Shown: one piece after another, positions 26,727 to 36,046 of the stretch
Position numbering within the stretch: the first letter of the stretch is position 1
How the letters are laid out: each line of letters starts with the position of its first letter
Notes under the pieces: model-generated
The model's database searches: none
Seen by the model: the letters and a program-made list of their open reading frames with translations, nothing else
Told to the model about the DNA's origin: nothing
DNA from: Lactobacillus agrestimuris
Lineage (GTDB): Bacteria > Bacillota > Bacilli > Lactobacillales > Lactobacillaceae
Direction of reading: 5' to 3'
Length of the DNA: 64,000 bases
Assembly: GCF_943193025.1 (NCBI RefSeq)
Contig: NZ_CALPCQ010000009.1
Location: 22,198-86,197, forward strand
Made by a program: the position numbers and the translations under genes

Positions 26727-29700
26727 TTATTCCTTGAAATTAACTAATTTTAAATTGGTTAACAAATACTGTTTTTTATTAGGATCGTATCGATCGGCTT
26801 GAATTCTAACACCTAAAATATAGATTTGCCCTTCTTTTAATAATGAATGAATTTTTTCATAAATATTCGGAAAAATTGTAACTTCTTGCTGACTAGTTGA
26901 ATCAGCAAAACTTGAAAAAGCCATTGTTGTTCCTTTTTTGGTTTTTATTGGCTTTAAACTCATTAGCTTTCCAACTGCAATGCCAGAATCATTAATAGCG
27001 AATTCATTTAATGGTTTGGCATTAAATTTTTGAGCATATTTTTGTACAGCAATCAGAGGACTTGCAGTGGTTGAAAATCCTAAAACCTCTTCTTCCATTG
27101 CTGCTTTCTCCGCACTTGTTGGCATTTCAACTTCTTTTATTGGCACCCCACCTAAACTTTGAGATAAAGAAAGATTTTGACCAGTTAACTGAATATTTTC
27201 GATTAGGTCCTTACTATTAGCCAATAATTCATTTCGATTTTCATTTAACGTATCAAAGCAGCCCGCCTTAATTAAGTTATTTATTGGATCTAACTGTAAA
27301 TATTTAGGATCAATTCTTCTCAAAAAGTCGTCAAGAGATTTAAATGGCCTGTCCAGAGTAGGTATTATTTTAACAAAATCTGTACGCAAACCTTTAATTG
27401 CCTTTAAACCAACTAAAATCCTACCTTTATCAAGAGTAAAATCAACACTACTATGGTTAATATCTGGTGTTAAAATCTGAATTCCAGCTTCTTGAGCCTG
27501 CATGATATAACTTTCTACCTTTAATTTACTTGCCCCCGATGAGTTTAATAAAGCAGTATAAAAAGCGGCAGGAAAGTGCGTTTTCAAATATGCTAACCAA
27601 AAGGCAATTTTCGTATATGCAACTGCATGTGATCGATTAAAACCATAATTTGCGAACTGTTCAATATAGTTATAAATTTTTTCAGCAACTTCTTTTTTAT
27701 GTCCTTTAGATACGGCCCCTGAAATAAATTTTTCTCTTTCTTGATCAATTACCGATTGATCTTTTTTAGACATCGCACGACGAAGAATATCGGCCTCTCC
27801 CAATGAGAATCCAGCAAATATTTGGGCTGTTTGCATAACCTGTTCTTGATACACCAAAATACCGTATGTTGAAGCTAAAATATTTTCTAAACTTTTATCA
27901 GGATAAACTACCTTTTCTTCTTTTTTCTTTCTGGCGATAAATGAATCAATATTTCTCATTGGTCCCGGTCTATATAATGCATTAACCGCTACGAGATCTT
28001 CAAAGTTATCTGGATGTAATTTTCTTAAAACGTTTCTAATCCCACTAGATTCAAATTGAAAAACAGCATCAGTATTACCTTTCCTAAAAAGTTCAATTGT
28101 TTTCGGATCATTTAAAGGGATTTTATTCGGATTGATATTAATACCTTGACTTCTAATTAGATCAATAGTATTCCCCAAAATAGTAAGATTTCTCAAGCCT
28201 AAAAAATCGATTTTAAGCAGACCTAATGACTCAACGTATTTTTTAGTTTGTTGAGTAACTGGAATACCTAATTGTCCAGCCTGTAAACCGGAAATACTTG
28301 CAATCGAATCATCACTAATCACCAATCCGGCTGCATGAATCGAATAGTGTCTAGGTAATCCTTCAAGAGATTGAGCAGTTTGAAACAGCAATTTATTAAA
28401 TTGACTTGAATCAACTAGTAATCTCATCTCCCTTGATTCTTTGTAGGAAGTATCTAAGGTCATCTTCTGCTTTGAGTAAGGTACTGCATTTGCCCATTTA
28501 TTTAGTTCTACAGTACTTAAGCCGAATGCACGACCCGTATCTCGTAGAGCTTGTTTGGCCGCTAAAGTTCCAAAGGTCAAAATTTGAGCAGCATGATCCA
28601 TACCATATTTTTCGAACATATACTTAATAACTTCATCCCTGCGATTATCGGGTATATCTAGGTCAATATCTGGCATTTCATGACGATATGGATTCAAGAA
28701 ACGTTCAAAAAGCAAATGGTATCTTAAAGGATTTACTTCTGTAATTTTCAATGAATACGAAACCAGTGAACCACAGGCAGATCCTCTACCTGGACCGGTA
28801 GTTATTCCAATTCGATGACAATAATTTATCACATCCCAAACAATAAGAAAATAATCATCAAATCCCATCTGATTGATTACGTTAAGTTCATAATCTAGTC
28901 TTGTTTGATAATTTTTTGGAATAGGATGATTCTTAAATCTTTCCTGTAATCCGGTTTGGGCCAAATATTTTAAATATTCTTTAGAGGAAGAATATTCATG
29001 TTGATGATATTTTGGAAGTTTTGGCGTTTGAAAAATAACTTTAGCATTACATTCATCCGCTATCTTCCATGTGTTTTTTACTGCATCATCTAATTCATAT
29101 TCATGGTATCTAGAAAGAATTTCTTGTCCTGAAGCCAAATAGTGTGAACCTTTTTGCTTAGCCAGCAGTTCAACATCTTCAATCTTGTCACCATTTTTTA
29201 TAGCCAATAAAGTTTTACGCAAAAAATGATCCTCGGGTTCAAGATATTGTGTATCTTCAGTCACTGCCAAATCAATATCAAATTGTTTAGATAAACTTCT
29301 GAGATAGTTAATATAACTTCTCTTTTCTTTATTTGCATAGACACCTAAATATAAGGAACTACTTTCAGGGATCATTTTCTTTAAATCACGAAGATAATCT
29401 GACCCTAATGATTCATTTTGTTCAAAAAGCATTAATAATTCACTACTACTATTTGCTGGAACTATTATGTCTATATCATTAAAATACTTAGCTACTTCTT
29501 CTAAAGATATGATTTTATCGTTTTGACCATTATTTGTTAGTAAATTTACGGCACTAGACATTCGCAAAATATTTTTATAGCCTGCATTGCTTTTAGCTAA
29601 AACAATGAGATTATACTTATTAGTGCTATCAATTAAGCCATTTAATCTAAGCTGCATCCCAAGAAGCGCCTTAATTCCTACTTCTTGAGCTAATTCATAG

Positions 29701-29849
29701 AAACCTACCAAGCCGTATGTGACATTAATATCTGTCAGAGCTACAGCTTCATAGCCTTTTTGCTTGGCAGAAGATAATAAACCTTTAATTCTTGTTGGAC
29801 TTTCTAACAAGCTAAAGGTACTCATATTTTGTAATGCTGCAAGTTTCAT
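26727..29849 (-). CDS. dnaE: DNA polymerase III subunit alpha (DnaE)
   Basis: This protein of about 1040 residues is the DnaE-type replicative polymerase which, in Firmicutes, extends primers alongside PolC. The palm carries TGPGRGSACGSLVSY, the catalytic MPDIDLDIPDNRRDEVI (two Asp) and the later QFESSGIRNVL and YRPGPMRNIDSF. The fingers include FNRSHAVAYTKIAFWLAYLK, and a C-terminal OB domain follows. The N-terminal PHP domain is degenerate: the usual HxH near the start is LQNMS, and LTDH reads LTDIN. ATG at 29849 is preferred. An in-frame GTG at 29861 is the alternative. Confidence 0.95.
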   Translation of the reverse strand: MKLAALQNMSTFSLLESPTRIKGLLSSAKQKGYEAVALTDINVTYGLVGFYELAQEVGIKALLGMQLRLNGLIDSTNKYNLIVLAKSNAGYKNILRMSSAVNLLTNNGQNDKIISLEEVAKYFNDIDIIVPANSSSELLMLFEQNESLGSDYLRDLKKMIPESSSLYLGVYANKEKRSYINYLRSLSKQFDIDLAVTEDTQYLEPEDHFLRKTLLAIKNGDKIEDVELLAKQKGSHYLASGQEILSRYHEYELDDAVKNTWKIADECNAKVIFQTPKLPKYHQHEYSSSKEYLKYLAQTGLQERFKNHPIPKNYQTRLDYELNVINQMGFDDYFLIVWDVINYCHRIGITTGPGRGSACGSLVSYSLKITEVNPLRYHLLFERFLNPYRHEMPDIDLDIPDNRRDEVIKYMFEKYGMDHAAQILTFGTLAAKQALRDTGRAFGLSTVELNKWANAVPYSKQKMTLDTSYKESREMRLLVDSSQFNKLLFQTAQSLEGLPRHYSIHAAGLVISDDSIASISGLQAGQLGIPVTQQTKKYVESLGLLKIDFLGLRNLTILGNTIDLIRSQGININPNKIPLNDPKTIELFRKGNTDAVFQFESSGIRNVLRKLHPDNFEDLVAVNALYRPGPMRNIDSFIARKKKEEKVVYPDKSLENILASTYGILVYQEQVMQTAQIFAGFSLGEADILRRAMSKKDQSVIDQEREKFISGAVSKGHKKEVAEKIYNYIEQFANYGFNRSHAVAYTKIAFWLAYLKTHFPAAFYTALLNSSGASKLKVESYIMQAQEAGIQILTPDINHSSVDFTLDKGRILVGLKAIKGLRTDFVKIIPTLDRPFKSLDDFLRRIDPKYLQLDPINNLIKAGCFDTLNENRNELLANSKDLIENIQLTGQNLSLSQSLGGVPIKEVEMPTSAEKAAMEEEVLGFSTTASPLIAVQKYAQKFNAKPLNEFAINDSGIAVGKLMSLKPIKTKKGTTMAFSSFADSTSQQEVTIFPNIYEKIHSLLKEGQIYILGVRIQADRYDPNKKQYLLTNLKLVNFKE

Positions 29850-29900
29850 ATTCTCTGCCACCTTTCTTTTATAAAGTATACCAAATAGTTAAATCCAAGT

Positions 29901-29929
29901 TTGAAAACATACTCAGATTTTGATAAAAT
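29901..29929 (+). promoter_or_regulatory. Promoter of the DUF2929 gene
   Basis: TTGAAA (29901-29906), a 17-bp spacer and TAAAAT (29924-29929) lie just upstream of the small plus-strand gene, which also has an AGAAGGAA ribosome binding site. Confidence 0.65.
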
Positions 29930-29955
29930 TCTCTTAATGAAAGAAGGAATTAATT

Positions 29956-30162
29956 ATGGGCCGATATATTGTTACAATTATTTGGAGTGTCATCTATATG
30001 ATGGTTATTGGATTTATTGCCGCACCTTTAACTCAAAGTGTTTTTGAACCAAAAGAAGCCCTTCTTATCGGTATCGTTTTTGGTATTTTATTTGCAATAA
30101 TTATTCCAACAATTACTGCTCACTCTCACAAAGATAAAAGTAAATATTCAAATTTAAAATAA
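29956..30162 (+). CDS. DUF2929 (YjzD-like) small membrane protein
   Basis: The 68-residue protein has two hydrophobic helices (TIIWSVIYMMVIGFIAAPL and LLIGIVFGILFAIIIPTI) and a lysine-rich C-terminus. It matches the DUF2929/YjzD family, small membrane proteins of Firmicutes with no known function. The gene has its own promoter and terminator and is divergent from dnaE, an arrangement seen in other lactobacilli. Confidence 0.82.
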   Translation: MGRYIVTIIWSVIYMMVIGFIAAPLTQSVFEPKEALLIGIVFGILFAIIIPTITAHSHKDKSKYSNLK

Positions 30163-30179
30163 TTTGGTTTAAATAAAAT

Positions 30180-30215
30180 AAAGGCAACTACTTAGTTTGA
30201 GTGGTTGCCTTTTTC
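30180..30215. terminator. Bidirectional terminator between the DUF2929 gene and the 5'-nucleotidase gene
   Basis: AAGGCAACTACT and AGTGGTTGCCTT pair over 12 bp (one G-U pair) around a 7-base loop, with A and T tracts on the two sides. Confidence 0.9.
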
Positions 30216-30218
30216 TTA

Positions 30219-31775
30219 TTAATAAAAATGATAATTCTTTTTAGTATCAACTTTAACTTGGTTCTTGGTTAAATATTCTATAAACATTTGAACATAATCT
30301 TTATCCAAAGTGAACTCAATCTTATCCATACTATACTCTGGATAGAATCCTCCACCCATTGCACGATAGTTATTAACAGCCAAATGATATATTTTATCAT
30401 CTTCTAAAGGCTTACCATCGAGTGTAAGTTTAGTAATTCTTTCTCCCACAGGTTTAGATAAGTCCACTTCATATTCAATTGGATAAAAAACATCAAAATG
30501 ATAAAGCATTGGCTTAGGTTTAATCCAGCGTTCAATAAATTTTATCTTTCCATCGGTATCTTTTTTCAGGAAACCAGCACTATGTTCAATAATGTGTTTT
30601 AATTCTCTTCCTGTTAGCTTTACTCTGCATAATTGATTAGCATAAGGGTAATTTAAAAGTACATCTCTCATAGTGACCTCTTTTCCAAATCCCTTAGCTT
30701 TCTCACTCATAACTGCAGTCGCTGAAACATCGGCATCTGTGAACCACAATTGCATTTGTTGCAATAAATTAATAAACGGTGCCCCTTCAATTCTGCCCTT
30801 CATAGCATTTTCAATTGGTGCTGACTCACTCAATTGTGCAAGTGGTTGATCCAACCAGTTTTGAGTTCGTTGATCTAGATCACTAACAATTTTAACTATT
30901 TCGGGATCAGGATCATAATCTTTAGTATCGATCAGTTTAGTAGACATATTTTTTATTTTTTTAGTCTTATCATCAATATCTAAAATTACTTCTGCAACTG
31001 CTTCACCTCTATAACCTGGTTGAACAATAGCCGTATTTCTAGTCACTAAGTTTAGCCGACGATGTTGATGACCTGTTAAAAATACATCAACCTCAGGAAT
31101 TTCAGTAAGAATTTTATATCCTTCATTTTCGCCTCTATGAGGTTCTGTAGCAACTCCAGATTTAGGATCACTTTCAAATCCTCCATGATACATAACCGCT
31201 AAGACATCGACTTGAGGACGCAAAATCTCTGCATAATGTTTGATTTTTTCATAAGCCGAAACGAATTTCAAACCAGCAACATTTTCTTTTGGTTCCCAAT
31301 GAGGTATATATTGAGTCGTAACACCTAACAAACCAATTTTTACACCGGCTTTTTCAATAATTGTATACTCTTGACCAAATGCAGGTACATTTGTTTCGGC
31401 ATCCAAAACATTATCATTAATCATAGGTGCTTTATTATTATCTATGTAATATGCTAAATAATCTAAACCAAAATTAAAGTCGTGATTTCCAAGGCAACGG
31501 GCATCATAACCGACTGCATTATAAGCCTCTGTAAAAATACCTAAATCGGTGTAATCTCCAGTAGAATGTGCATAAGATGCTAAAGGAGAGCCTTGTAAAC
31601 AATCACCCGAATCTGTGACAACCACATTTTCTACTCCATACTTCGCCTTCTCGGCTTTTATTGCAGAACTTACTCTACTCAAACTAATTGGAGCATTATA
31701 ATCTCCTTTATCTTGATAATCTGTTGGCAATAAGAAGCCATGTGTATCACTAGAGTGTAAAAAAACTAATTTCAT
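30219..31775 (-). CDS. Bifunctional metallophosphatase / 5'-nucleotidase family protein
   Basis: The 518-residue protein combines a calcineurin-like N-terminal domain and a 5'-nucleotidase C-terminal domain. Metal ligands are visible in LHSSDTHGF, VTDSGDCLQG, CLGNHDFNFG, MYHGGFES and LTGHQHRR. The C-domain has the substrate-stacking region NYRAMGGGFYPEY. It resembles UshA/YunD enzymes, which hydrolyse nucleotides or nucleotide-sugar-like compounds, but it has no signal peptide or wall anchor. It is therefore probably cytosolic. The exact substrate is not evident. Confidence 0.88.
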   Translation of the reverse strand: MKLVFLHSSDTHGFLLPTDYQDKGDYNAPISLSRVSSAIKAEKAKYGVENVVVTDSGDCLQGSPLASYAHSTGDYTDLGIFTEAYNAVGYDARCLGNHDFNFGLDYLAYYIDNNKAPMINDNVLDAETNVPAFGQEYTIIEKAGVKIGLLGVTTQYIPHWEPKENVAGLKFVSAYEKIKHYAEILRPQVDVLAVMYHGGFESDPKSGVATEPHRGENEGYKILTEIPEVDVFLTGHQHRRLNLVTRNTAIVQPGYRGEAVAEVILDIDDKTKKIKNMSTKLIDTKDYDPDPEIVKIVSDLDQRTQNWLDQPLAQLSESAPIENAMKGRIEGAPFINLLQQMQLWFTDADVSATAVMSEKAKGFGKEVTMRDVLLNYPYANQLCRVKLTGRELKHIIEHSAGFLKKDTDGKIKFIERWIKPKPMLYHFDVFYPIEYEVDLSKPVGERITKLTLDGKPLEDDKIYHLAVNNYRAMGGGFYPEYSMDKIEFTLDKDYVQMFIEYLTKNQVKVDTKKNYHFY

Positions 31776-31801
31776 AATTTCTACTTTCTAATTTTTTGCA
31801 T

Positions 31802-31831
31802 AAAAAAAGACACCTAAATGGGTGTCTTTAT
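31802..31831 (-). terminator. Terminator after rpmF
   Basis: On the minus strand AAAGACACCCATTTAGGTGTCTTT forms an 8-9 bp stem followed by TTTT. It lies a few bases beyond the L32 stop codon. Confidence 0.9.
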
Positions 31832-31833
31832 TT

Positions 31834-32025
31834 TTAGTTATTGCCGTTTGAGTTGTTTTCGTTAGCAACTTGACGACCCTTGTAATAACCCTTTGGTGAA
31901 ACGCGGTGGCTTAAACGGTATTCACCAGTAGTTGCATCATAATGCATAGCTGGTACAGTTAACTTGATATGACCACGACGTGAACGTTTCTTTTGCTTAG
32001 AAGTATGTCTTGCAGGTACTGCCAT
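31834..32025 (-). CDS. rpmF: 50S ribosomal protein L32
   Basis: The 63-residue basic protein begins [21 protein letters not shown], the standard L32 start, followed by [22 protein letters not shown]. The zinc-binding cysteines of the C+ form are absent, so this is the C- (zinc-independent) paralogue. GGAGATCAAATCA precedes the ATG. It is monocistronic, with its own promoter and terminator. Confidence 0.97.
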   Translation of the reverse strand: MAVPARHTSKQKKRSRRGHIKLTVPAMHYDATTGEYRLSHRVSPKGYYKGRQVANENNSNGNN

Positions 32026-32100
32026 TTGATTTGATCTCCTTTATTGTAGTCTTAAGCTTCACACTTACATTTAAGTAAGGTGAATCACTCATATGTTTAA

Positions 32101-32129
32101 ATGATACTATTGAATTCCTCATAAATCAA
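32101..32129 (-). promoter_or_regulatory. Promoter of rpmF
   Basis: TTGATT (32129-32124), a 17-bp spacer and TATCAT (32106-32101) precede a leader of about 75 bases. The leader contains a small CTTAC/GTAAG inverted repeat. Confidence 0.6.
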
Positions 32130-32134
32130 GATTA

Positions 32135-32359
32135 TTAGTCTTTCTTTTTACGAAAAAGCTTATCTTGGGCCATAAACCAACCCAATAAAATTCCAATTAT
32201 AACCATTACAACTAAAATGATAATCAAAGGTAACTTAACGTTAAAGAAGCCAAAATTAATACTTACTGGACTAGTATTTAAGACGATAAATATTACAGCT
32301 AATAATCCAATTATTAAACTGACAACTAAGTTAACTTGTCTCTTCTTTTCAGAATTCAT
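32135..32359 (-). CDS. LapA-domain (DUF1049) small membrane protein
   Basis: The 74-residue protein has two transmembrane helices (VSLIIGLLAVIFIVLN and IIILVVMVIIGILLGWFMA), with the central PVSINFGFFNVKLPL segment typical of the LapA/DUF1049 family. A basic C-terminus (FRKKKD) follows. E. coli LapA takes part in control of lipopolysaccharide synthesis. In Gram-positives the role is unknown. It begins 6 bp after the SDR gene and is probably in the rnz-SDR transcript. Confidence 0.8.
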   Translation of the reverse strand: MNSEKKRQVNLVVSLIIGLLAVIFIVLNTSPVSINFGFFNVKLPLIIILVVMVIIGILLGWFMAQDKLFRKKKD

Positions 32360-32365
32360 GTTAGC

Positions 32366-33160
32366 CTACTTTCTTGAAGCGAATTTTAAAGAAATTTGAT
32401 CGCCAATAGTTGGGAATAAGTTGTATAACTTTGCTGCAACAGCAAGACTGATTGGTAGATTTAATTCTCGCTTATTGCTACCGAAGTAGTGAACAACTTG
32501 CCAAGCCACATCATCTGGATCAAGCATAAATTCTTCAACATTTGCCATATAATTTCCTGTCTTATCAGCAATATTGAAAAAATTAGTGTATACAGGTCCT
32601 GGATTAACAGTCATTACCTTTACGCCAAAAGGCATTAGTTCAAGACGTAAAACATTTGAAAATTGAATTACCGCTGCCTTAGAAGCGCTATATACAGCTG
32701 ATTTAACGGTTGGAACTTTCCCAGCTATTGAACCAAAATTAATAATTTGGCCAGTTTTTTCTTCCATCATTACACGACCAATTAGTCTAGTAAAATACAT
32801 TAGCCCTAATACATTCACTTGGAACATGTTCATTGCATCTTGCATGTTGCTTTCCATAAAAGTATCAAACTTACCAAAGCCTGCACAATTTACTAAAAAA
32901 TCAATGTGTTTAACTGATGAAATTATTTTCTTAAAACTAGCCTCGATTTCATCTGACTTACCCATATCTGTTGGGAAAACAAATGCATCCGCACCAGATA
33001 ACTCTCTTGCTTCAGCAGCAATATCATTTAATCGTTGTTCATTTCTAGCAATTAAAACAACCGTTGCTCCACGTCCTGCACTTTCAAGTGCAATTGAACG
33101 ACCGATACCACTTGAAGCACCAGTCACTACTACAACTTTATTTCTTAATGAGTCACTCAT
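32366..33160 (-). CDS. Short-chain dehydrogenase/reductase (SDR family)
   Basis: The 264-residue classical SDR shows the NAD(P)-binding TGASSGIGRSIA motif near residue 13, NCAGFGKF, the catalytic Ser in FGSIAGK, and the YSASKAA motif (Tyr and Lys) near 160, then VNPGPVYTNF. The R at the second strand end (IARNEQRL) suggests NADP preference. A similar gene (YqjQ-like) follows rnz in Bacillus and lactobacilli. The substrate is unknown. Its start overlaps the rnz stop by 4 bp. Confidence 0.9.
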   Translation of the reverse strand: MSDSLRNKVVVVTGASSGIGRSIALESAGRGATVVLIARNEQRLNDIAAEARELSGADAFVFPTDMGKSDEIEASFKKIISSVKHIDFLVNCAGFGKFDTFMESNMQDAMNMFQVNVLGLMYFTRLIGRVMMEEKTGQIINFGSIAGKVPTVKSAVYSASKAAVIQFSNVLRLELMPFGVKVMTVNPGPVYTNFFNIADKTGNYMANVEEFMLDPDDVAWQVVHYFGSNKRELNLPISLAVAAKLYNLFPTIGDQISLKFASRK

Positions 33161-34095
33161 TTTTCTGTTCCTTTCATGGGAATATTGATCTGATCAAAAT
33201 CATTTACCAAATGTGTATTTTCAAATACCTTTTGGGCCTGCTTTTCTAATCTTTTAGCATTACTTCCCAGATATCTTGCAGAGATATGATCTAAACATAG
33301 CTCTTTTACATTGTTATCGCGTGCAACTTCTGCTGCTTCAACTGCGGTTGAATGGAAATAATCATGAGCTAATTTAGCCTCATTTCCAGCAAAAGTTGAT
33401 TCATGAACTAGGACATCAGCATTTTTTGCTAATTTAGCAATACTTGGAGTTGCCCTAGTATCGTATATTATAGTAATTATTCTACCTGGTTTTTCAGGAC
33501 CTAAAAAGTCTTTTCCATCTAATATAGTACCATCTGCCAGGGCGATTTGTTCACCATTTTTTAATTTACCTAATAACGGACCATTAGGTACATGATATTC
33601 AGCTAACTTATCCATTAATAATTCACCAGGGTGAGAATCCTCGACTACTCTGTAGCCAAAACTGTCAACTCTATGATCTAGTCTATCAGTATAAACTTTA
33701 AATCCTTGGCCTTGATAAATTAATCCACTTTTTGTTAATTCAACAAATTTAATTGGATAAGAAACTTTAGTTTTAGATACCTTCAATGCGATTCTAACAA
33801 ATTTTTCAATTCCAGCTGGTCCATAAATAGTTAAAGGTCCCACATCGCCCTGGAAAGAACGAGTAGCAAGTAGACCAGGCAAGCCAAAAATATGATCTCC
33901 ATGATTATGTGAGATAAATATTTTCGAAACCTTTCTCAAACGAATATTTGTCTTCAAAATTTGATGTTGTGTGGCCTCTCCAACATCAAATAACCAAATT
34001 TCATTTAATTCATCTAGTAACTTAAGAGCAAGACTTGAAACATTTCTCTGCTTAGAAGGTTGTCCCGCACCTGTTCCTAAAAATTGTATTTCCAT
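33157..34095 (-). CDS. rnz: Ribonuclease Z (tRNA 3' endonuclease)
   Basis: RNase Z removes the 3' trailer of tRNA precursors lacking encoded CCA. The 312-residue protein has FLGTGAGQPSKQRNVSS at its start, the zinc motif HNHGDHIFGLPG (HxHxDH) near residue 63, the exosite region, DTRATPSIAKLAKNADVLVHESTF and HDYFHSTAVEAAEVA near the C-terminus. The length and motif order match the short bacterial form. It is followed by the overlapping SDR gene. Confidence 0.96.
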   Translation of the reverse strand: MEIQFLGTGAGQPSKQRNVSSLALKLLDELNEIWLFDVGEATQHQILKTNIRLRKVSKIFISHNHGDHIFGLPGLLATRSFQGDVGPLTIYGPAGIEKFVRIALKVSKTKVSYPIKFVELTKSGLIYQGQGFKVYTDRLDHRVDSFGYRVVEDSHPGELLMDKLAEYHVPNGPLLGKLKNGEQIALADGTILDGKDFLGPEKPGRIITIIYDTRATPSIAKLAKNADVLVHESTFAGNEAKLAHDYFHSTAVEAAEVARDNNVKELCLDHISARYLGSNAKRLEKQAQKVFENTHLVNDFDQINIPMKGTEK

Positions 34096-34107
34096 AAAAA
34101 TCCTATT

Positions 34108-36024
34108 CTAAAAGTAAATTTCATTTACGATACTTTTTACTACAAACGCACTATAATATTTAGAACCTAAAATATTTGGATGTACATGATCATCTCCAAA
34201 CCAATCTGGGTGTCCTTTGGCATATTGATACCAATCAATCACGTGTAAATTATGATATTTCTTTGATGCCTTTTTTAGTAAATCATTAACTGGATTTTGC
34301 CATTGACGGCTTGGAACATAAACATTTATCCAAAATACATCCTTACCCTTACCCAAATCTTCCATTAGATGATCTACATCATCCATTGTAAAAGGTCCAT
34401 TAGTTCCTAACTCAATTAAAACATTTTTCGCTAAAACTTGTCTTTGTTTATAACCGTCAATTATTGGAAAAGCTTCCTTCATTTGACGAGAAACTGCACC
34501 ATCAATTATTGCATGTGGCATTAAAGTTTTTAAATTATCATATGTTCCTGCCATAATAGAGTCTCCAATTGCTGTTAATTGTAAATTTTGTGCTAATTGG
34601 AGATCAACTTGAGAAATTCCATATTTAGTAAATCTCTTATTTACAGGATGGCTCTTGGCCTCTTTCCGAGCCTTTTTTACATACTTACTTGAAGTATCTT
34701 CCTTCACTTTTGTCTTTTTGTACTTTTTAATTAGTTCTTTATTCTCCCTAGCTTGACTCTTCTGATTTTTGCTAATAGTTTGTTCAAGCTGTGACTTTTT
34801 AGCAACGGCTCTTGGAGAATATATAATTCCAGCAGTTCCAATTAAAATGATCAAACTTGAAAAGATTAATTTAAACTTCCTTGCATTTGAAAAACTTGCA
34901 ATGTTTGATAAATTAGCCCAATAATTTTTAACCTTAAGCCAAGTAACTTTACCAAATGGTTTTTCAATTAATCTATAAGTAATTTCACTTATTAGTAAAA
35001 TAATTACGATCTCAATTATCCGATATAAAATTGGGTGAGCAGCCAAATTAGTTAACTTATCTTCAAAAAATACCATTACAGGAAATTGATATAAATAAAT
35101 CCCATAACTACGTGACCCAATCCAATTAAATACTGGATTAGTAAGAATTTTATTCCAATGACTATTTGGATGACCAACAATTCCAACCATCACAGTAGTA
35201 AAAATAGAGAAAATAAAAATTCCACCAAAATAAGGAAATTTAGATTGAGGATTCATTGCTGAACTGAAAAACATCAATAGCATTCCTAATAATGAGATCA
35301 ATCCAGCCAAATCTAGGGAACGCGATCTAAGATTTCTTAAAGTTTCATTCATATTTTCAATGGGCCAGATGACTGCCAAAGCTGCACCTAAACCTAATGA
35401 AAAGAATCTAGTATCCGTTCCGTAATATACACGATTTATATCAGCTCCAGTAGCAAATAAAATTGCCATCTCAATCGCTGAAATAAGAGTTAATGCAGTA
35501 ATAATTCCAAAGATTCTTTTTTTACTTTTAACAAATTTGACCAGCAAAAAAATCACTATTGGCCACAAAAGATAAAACTGACCTTCTATCGACATTGTCC
35601 ATAGATGTGTAAATGGAGATGCATTAGCTCCAAATCTTTCAAAGTAACTTTGACCATTTCTAATTTGCCAAATATTATAAACATTCAACAAATTTGCAAT
35701 TACTATTTGATATAGCTTTACTAATAAATTTCTTTGAAAAAGGACAATCCACGCCGCACATGCCCATAAAACTGTGATTAATTGAGGATATAACCGTTTT
35801 AACCTTGTAATGTAAAAATGCTTATTATCATAGCTACCTGTTTCTTGATACGACTTCAGCATATGATCGGTCACTAAATATCCAGAAAGTACTAAAAAAA
35901 TCGGTACTCCAAGATAACCTCCGATAAAAGTATTAGGATCTAGATGATATAAAATCACTCCAACAACTGCTAATGCCCTAAGTCCAGAATATCCTGTAAT
36001 AAACCGATTTTTTGTCTTATTCAT
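34108..36024 (-). CDS. OatA-like membrane acyltransferase with SGNH domain
   Basis: The 638-residue protein has an N-terminal acyltransferase-3 domain of about ten membrane helices (residues 1-400, with YSGLRALAVVGVILYHL including the catalytic His and RLKRLYPQL). A charged linker follows, then an extracellular SGNH-hydrolase-like domain with TAIGDSIMAGTYDNL (Ser) and FGDDHVHPNILG (Asp/His). This is the OatA architecture, which O-acetylates peptidoglycan MurNAc and gives lysozyme resistance. The acceptor could also be another surface glycan. It lies between obgE and rnz. Confidence 0.88.
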   Translation of the reverse strand: MNKTKNRFITGYSGLRALAVVGVILYHLDPNTFIGGYLGVPIFLVLSGYLVTDHMLKSYQETGSYDNKHFYITRLKRLYPQLITVLWACAAWIVLFQRNLLVKLYQIVIANLLNVYNIWQIRNGQSYFERFGANASPFTHLWTMSIEGQFYLLWPIVIFLLVKFVKSKKRIFGIITALTLISAIEMAILFATGADINRVYYGTDTRFFSLGLGAALAVIWPIENMNETLRNLRSRSLDLAGLISLLGMLLMFFSSAMNPQSKFPYFGGIFIFSIFTTVMVGIVGHPNSHWNKILTNPVFNWIGSRSYGIYLYQFPVMVFFEDKLTNLAAHPILYRIIEIVIILLISEITYRLIEKPFGKVTWLKVKNYWANLSNIASFSNARKFKLIFSSLIILIGTAGIIYSPRAVAKKSQLEQTISKNQKSQARENKELIKKYKKTKVKEDTSSKYVKKARKEAKSHPVNKRFTKYGISQVDLQLAQNLQLTAIGDSIMAGTYDNLKTLMPHAIIDGAVSRQMKEAFPIIDGYKQRQVLAKNVLIELGTNGPFTMDDVDHLMEDLGKGKDVFWINVYVPSRQWQNPVNDLLKKASKKYHNLHVIDWYQYAKGHPDWFGDDHVHPNILGSKYYSAFVVKSIVNEIYF

Positions 36025-36046
36025 AAATCTTCTCTACCAGTCAATT

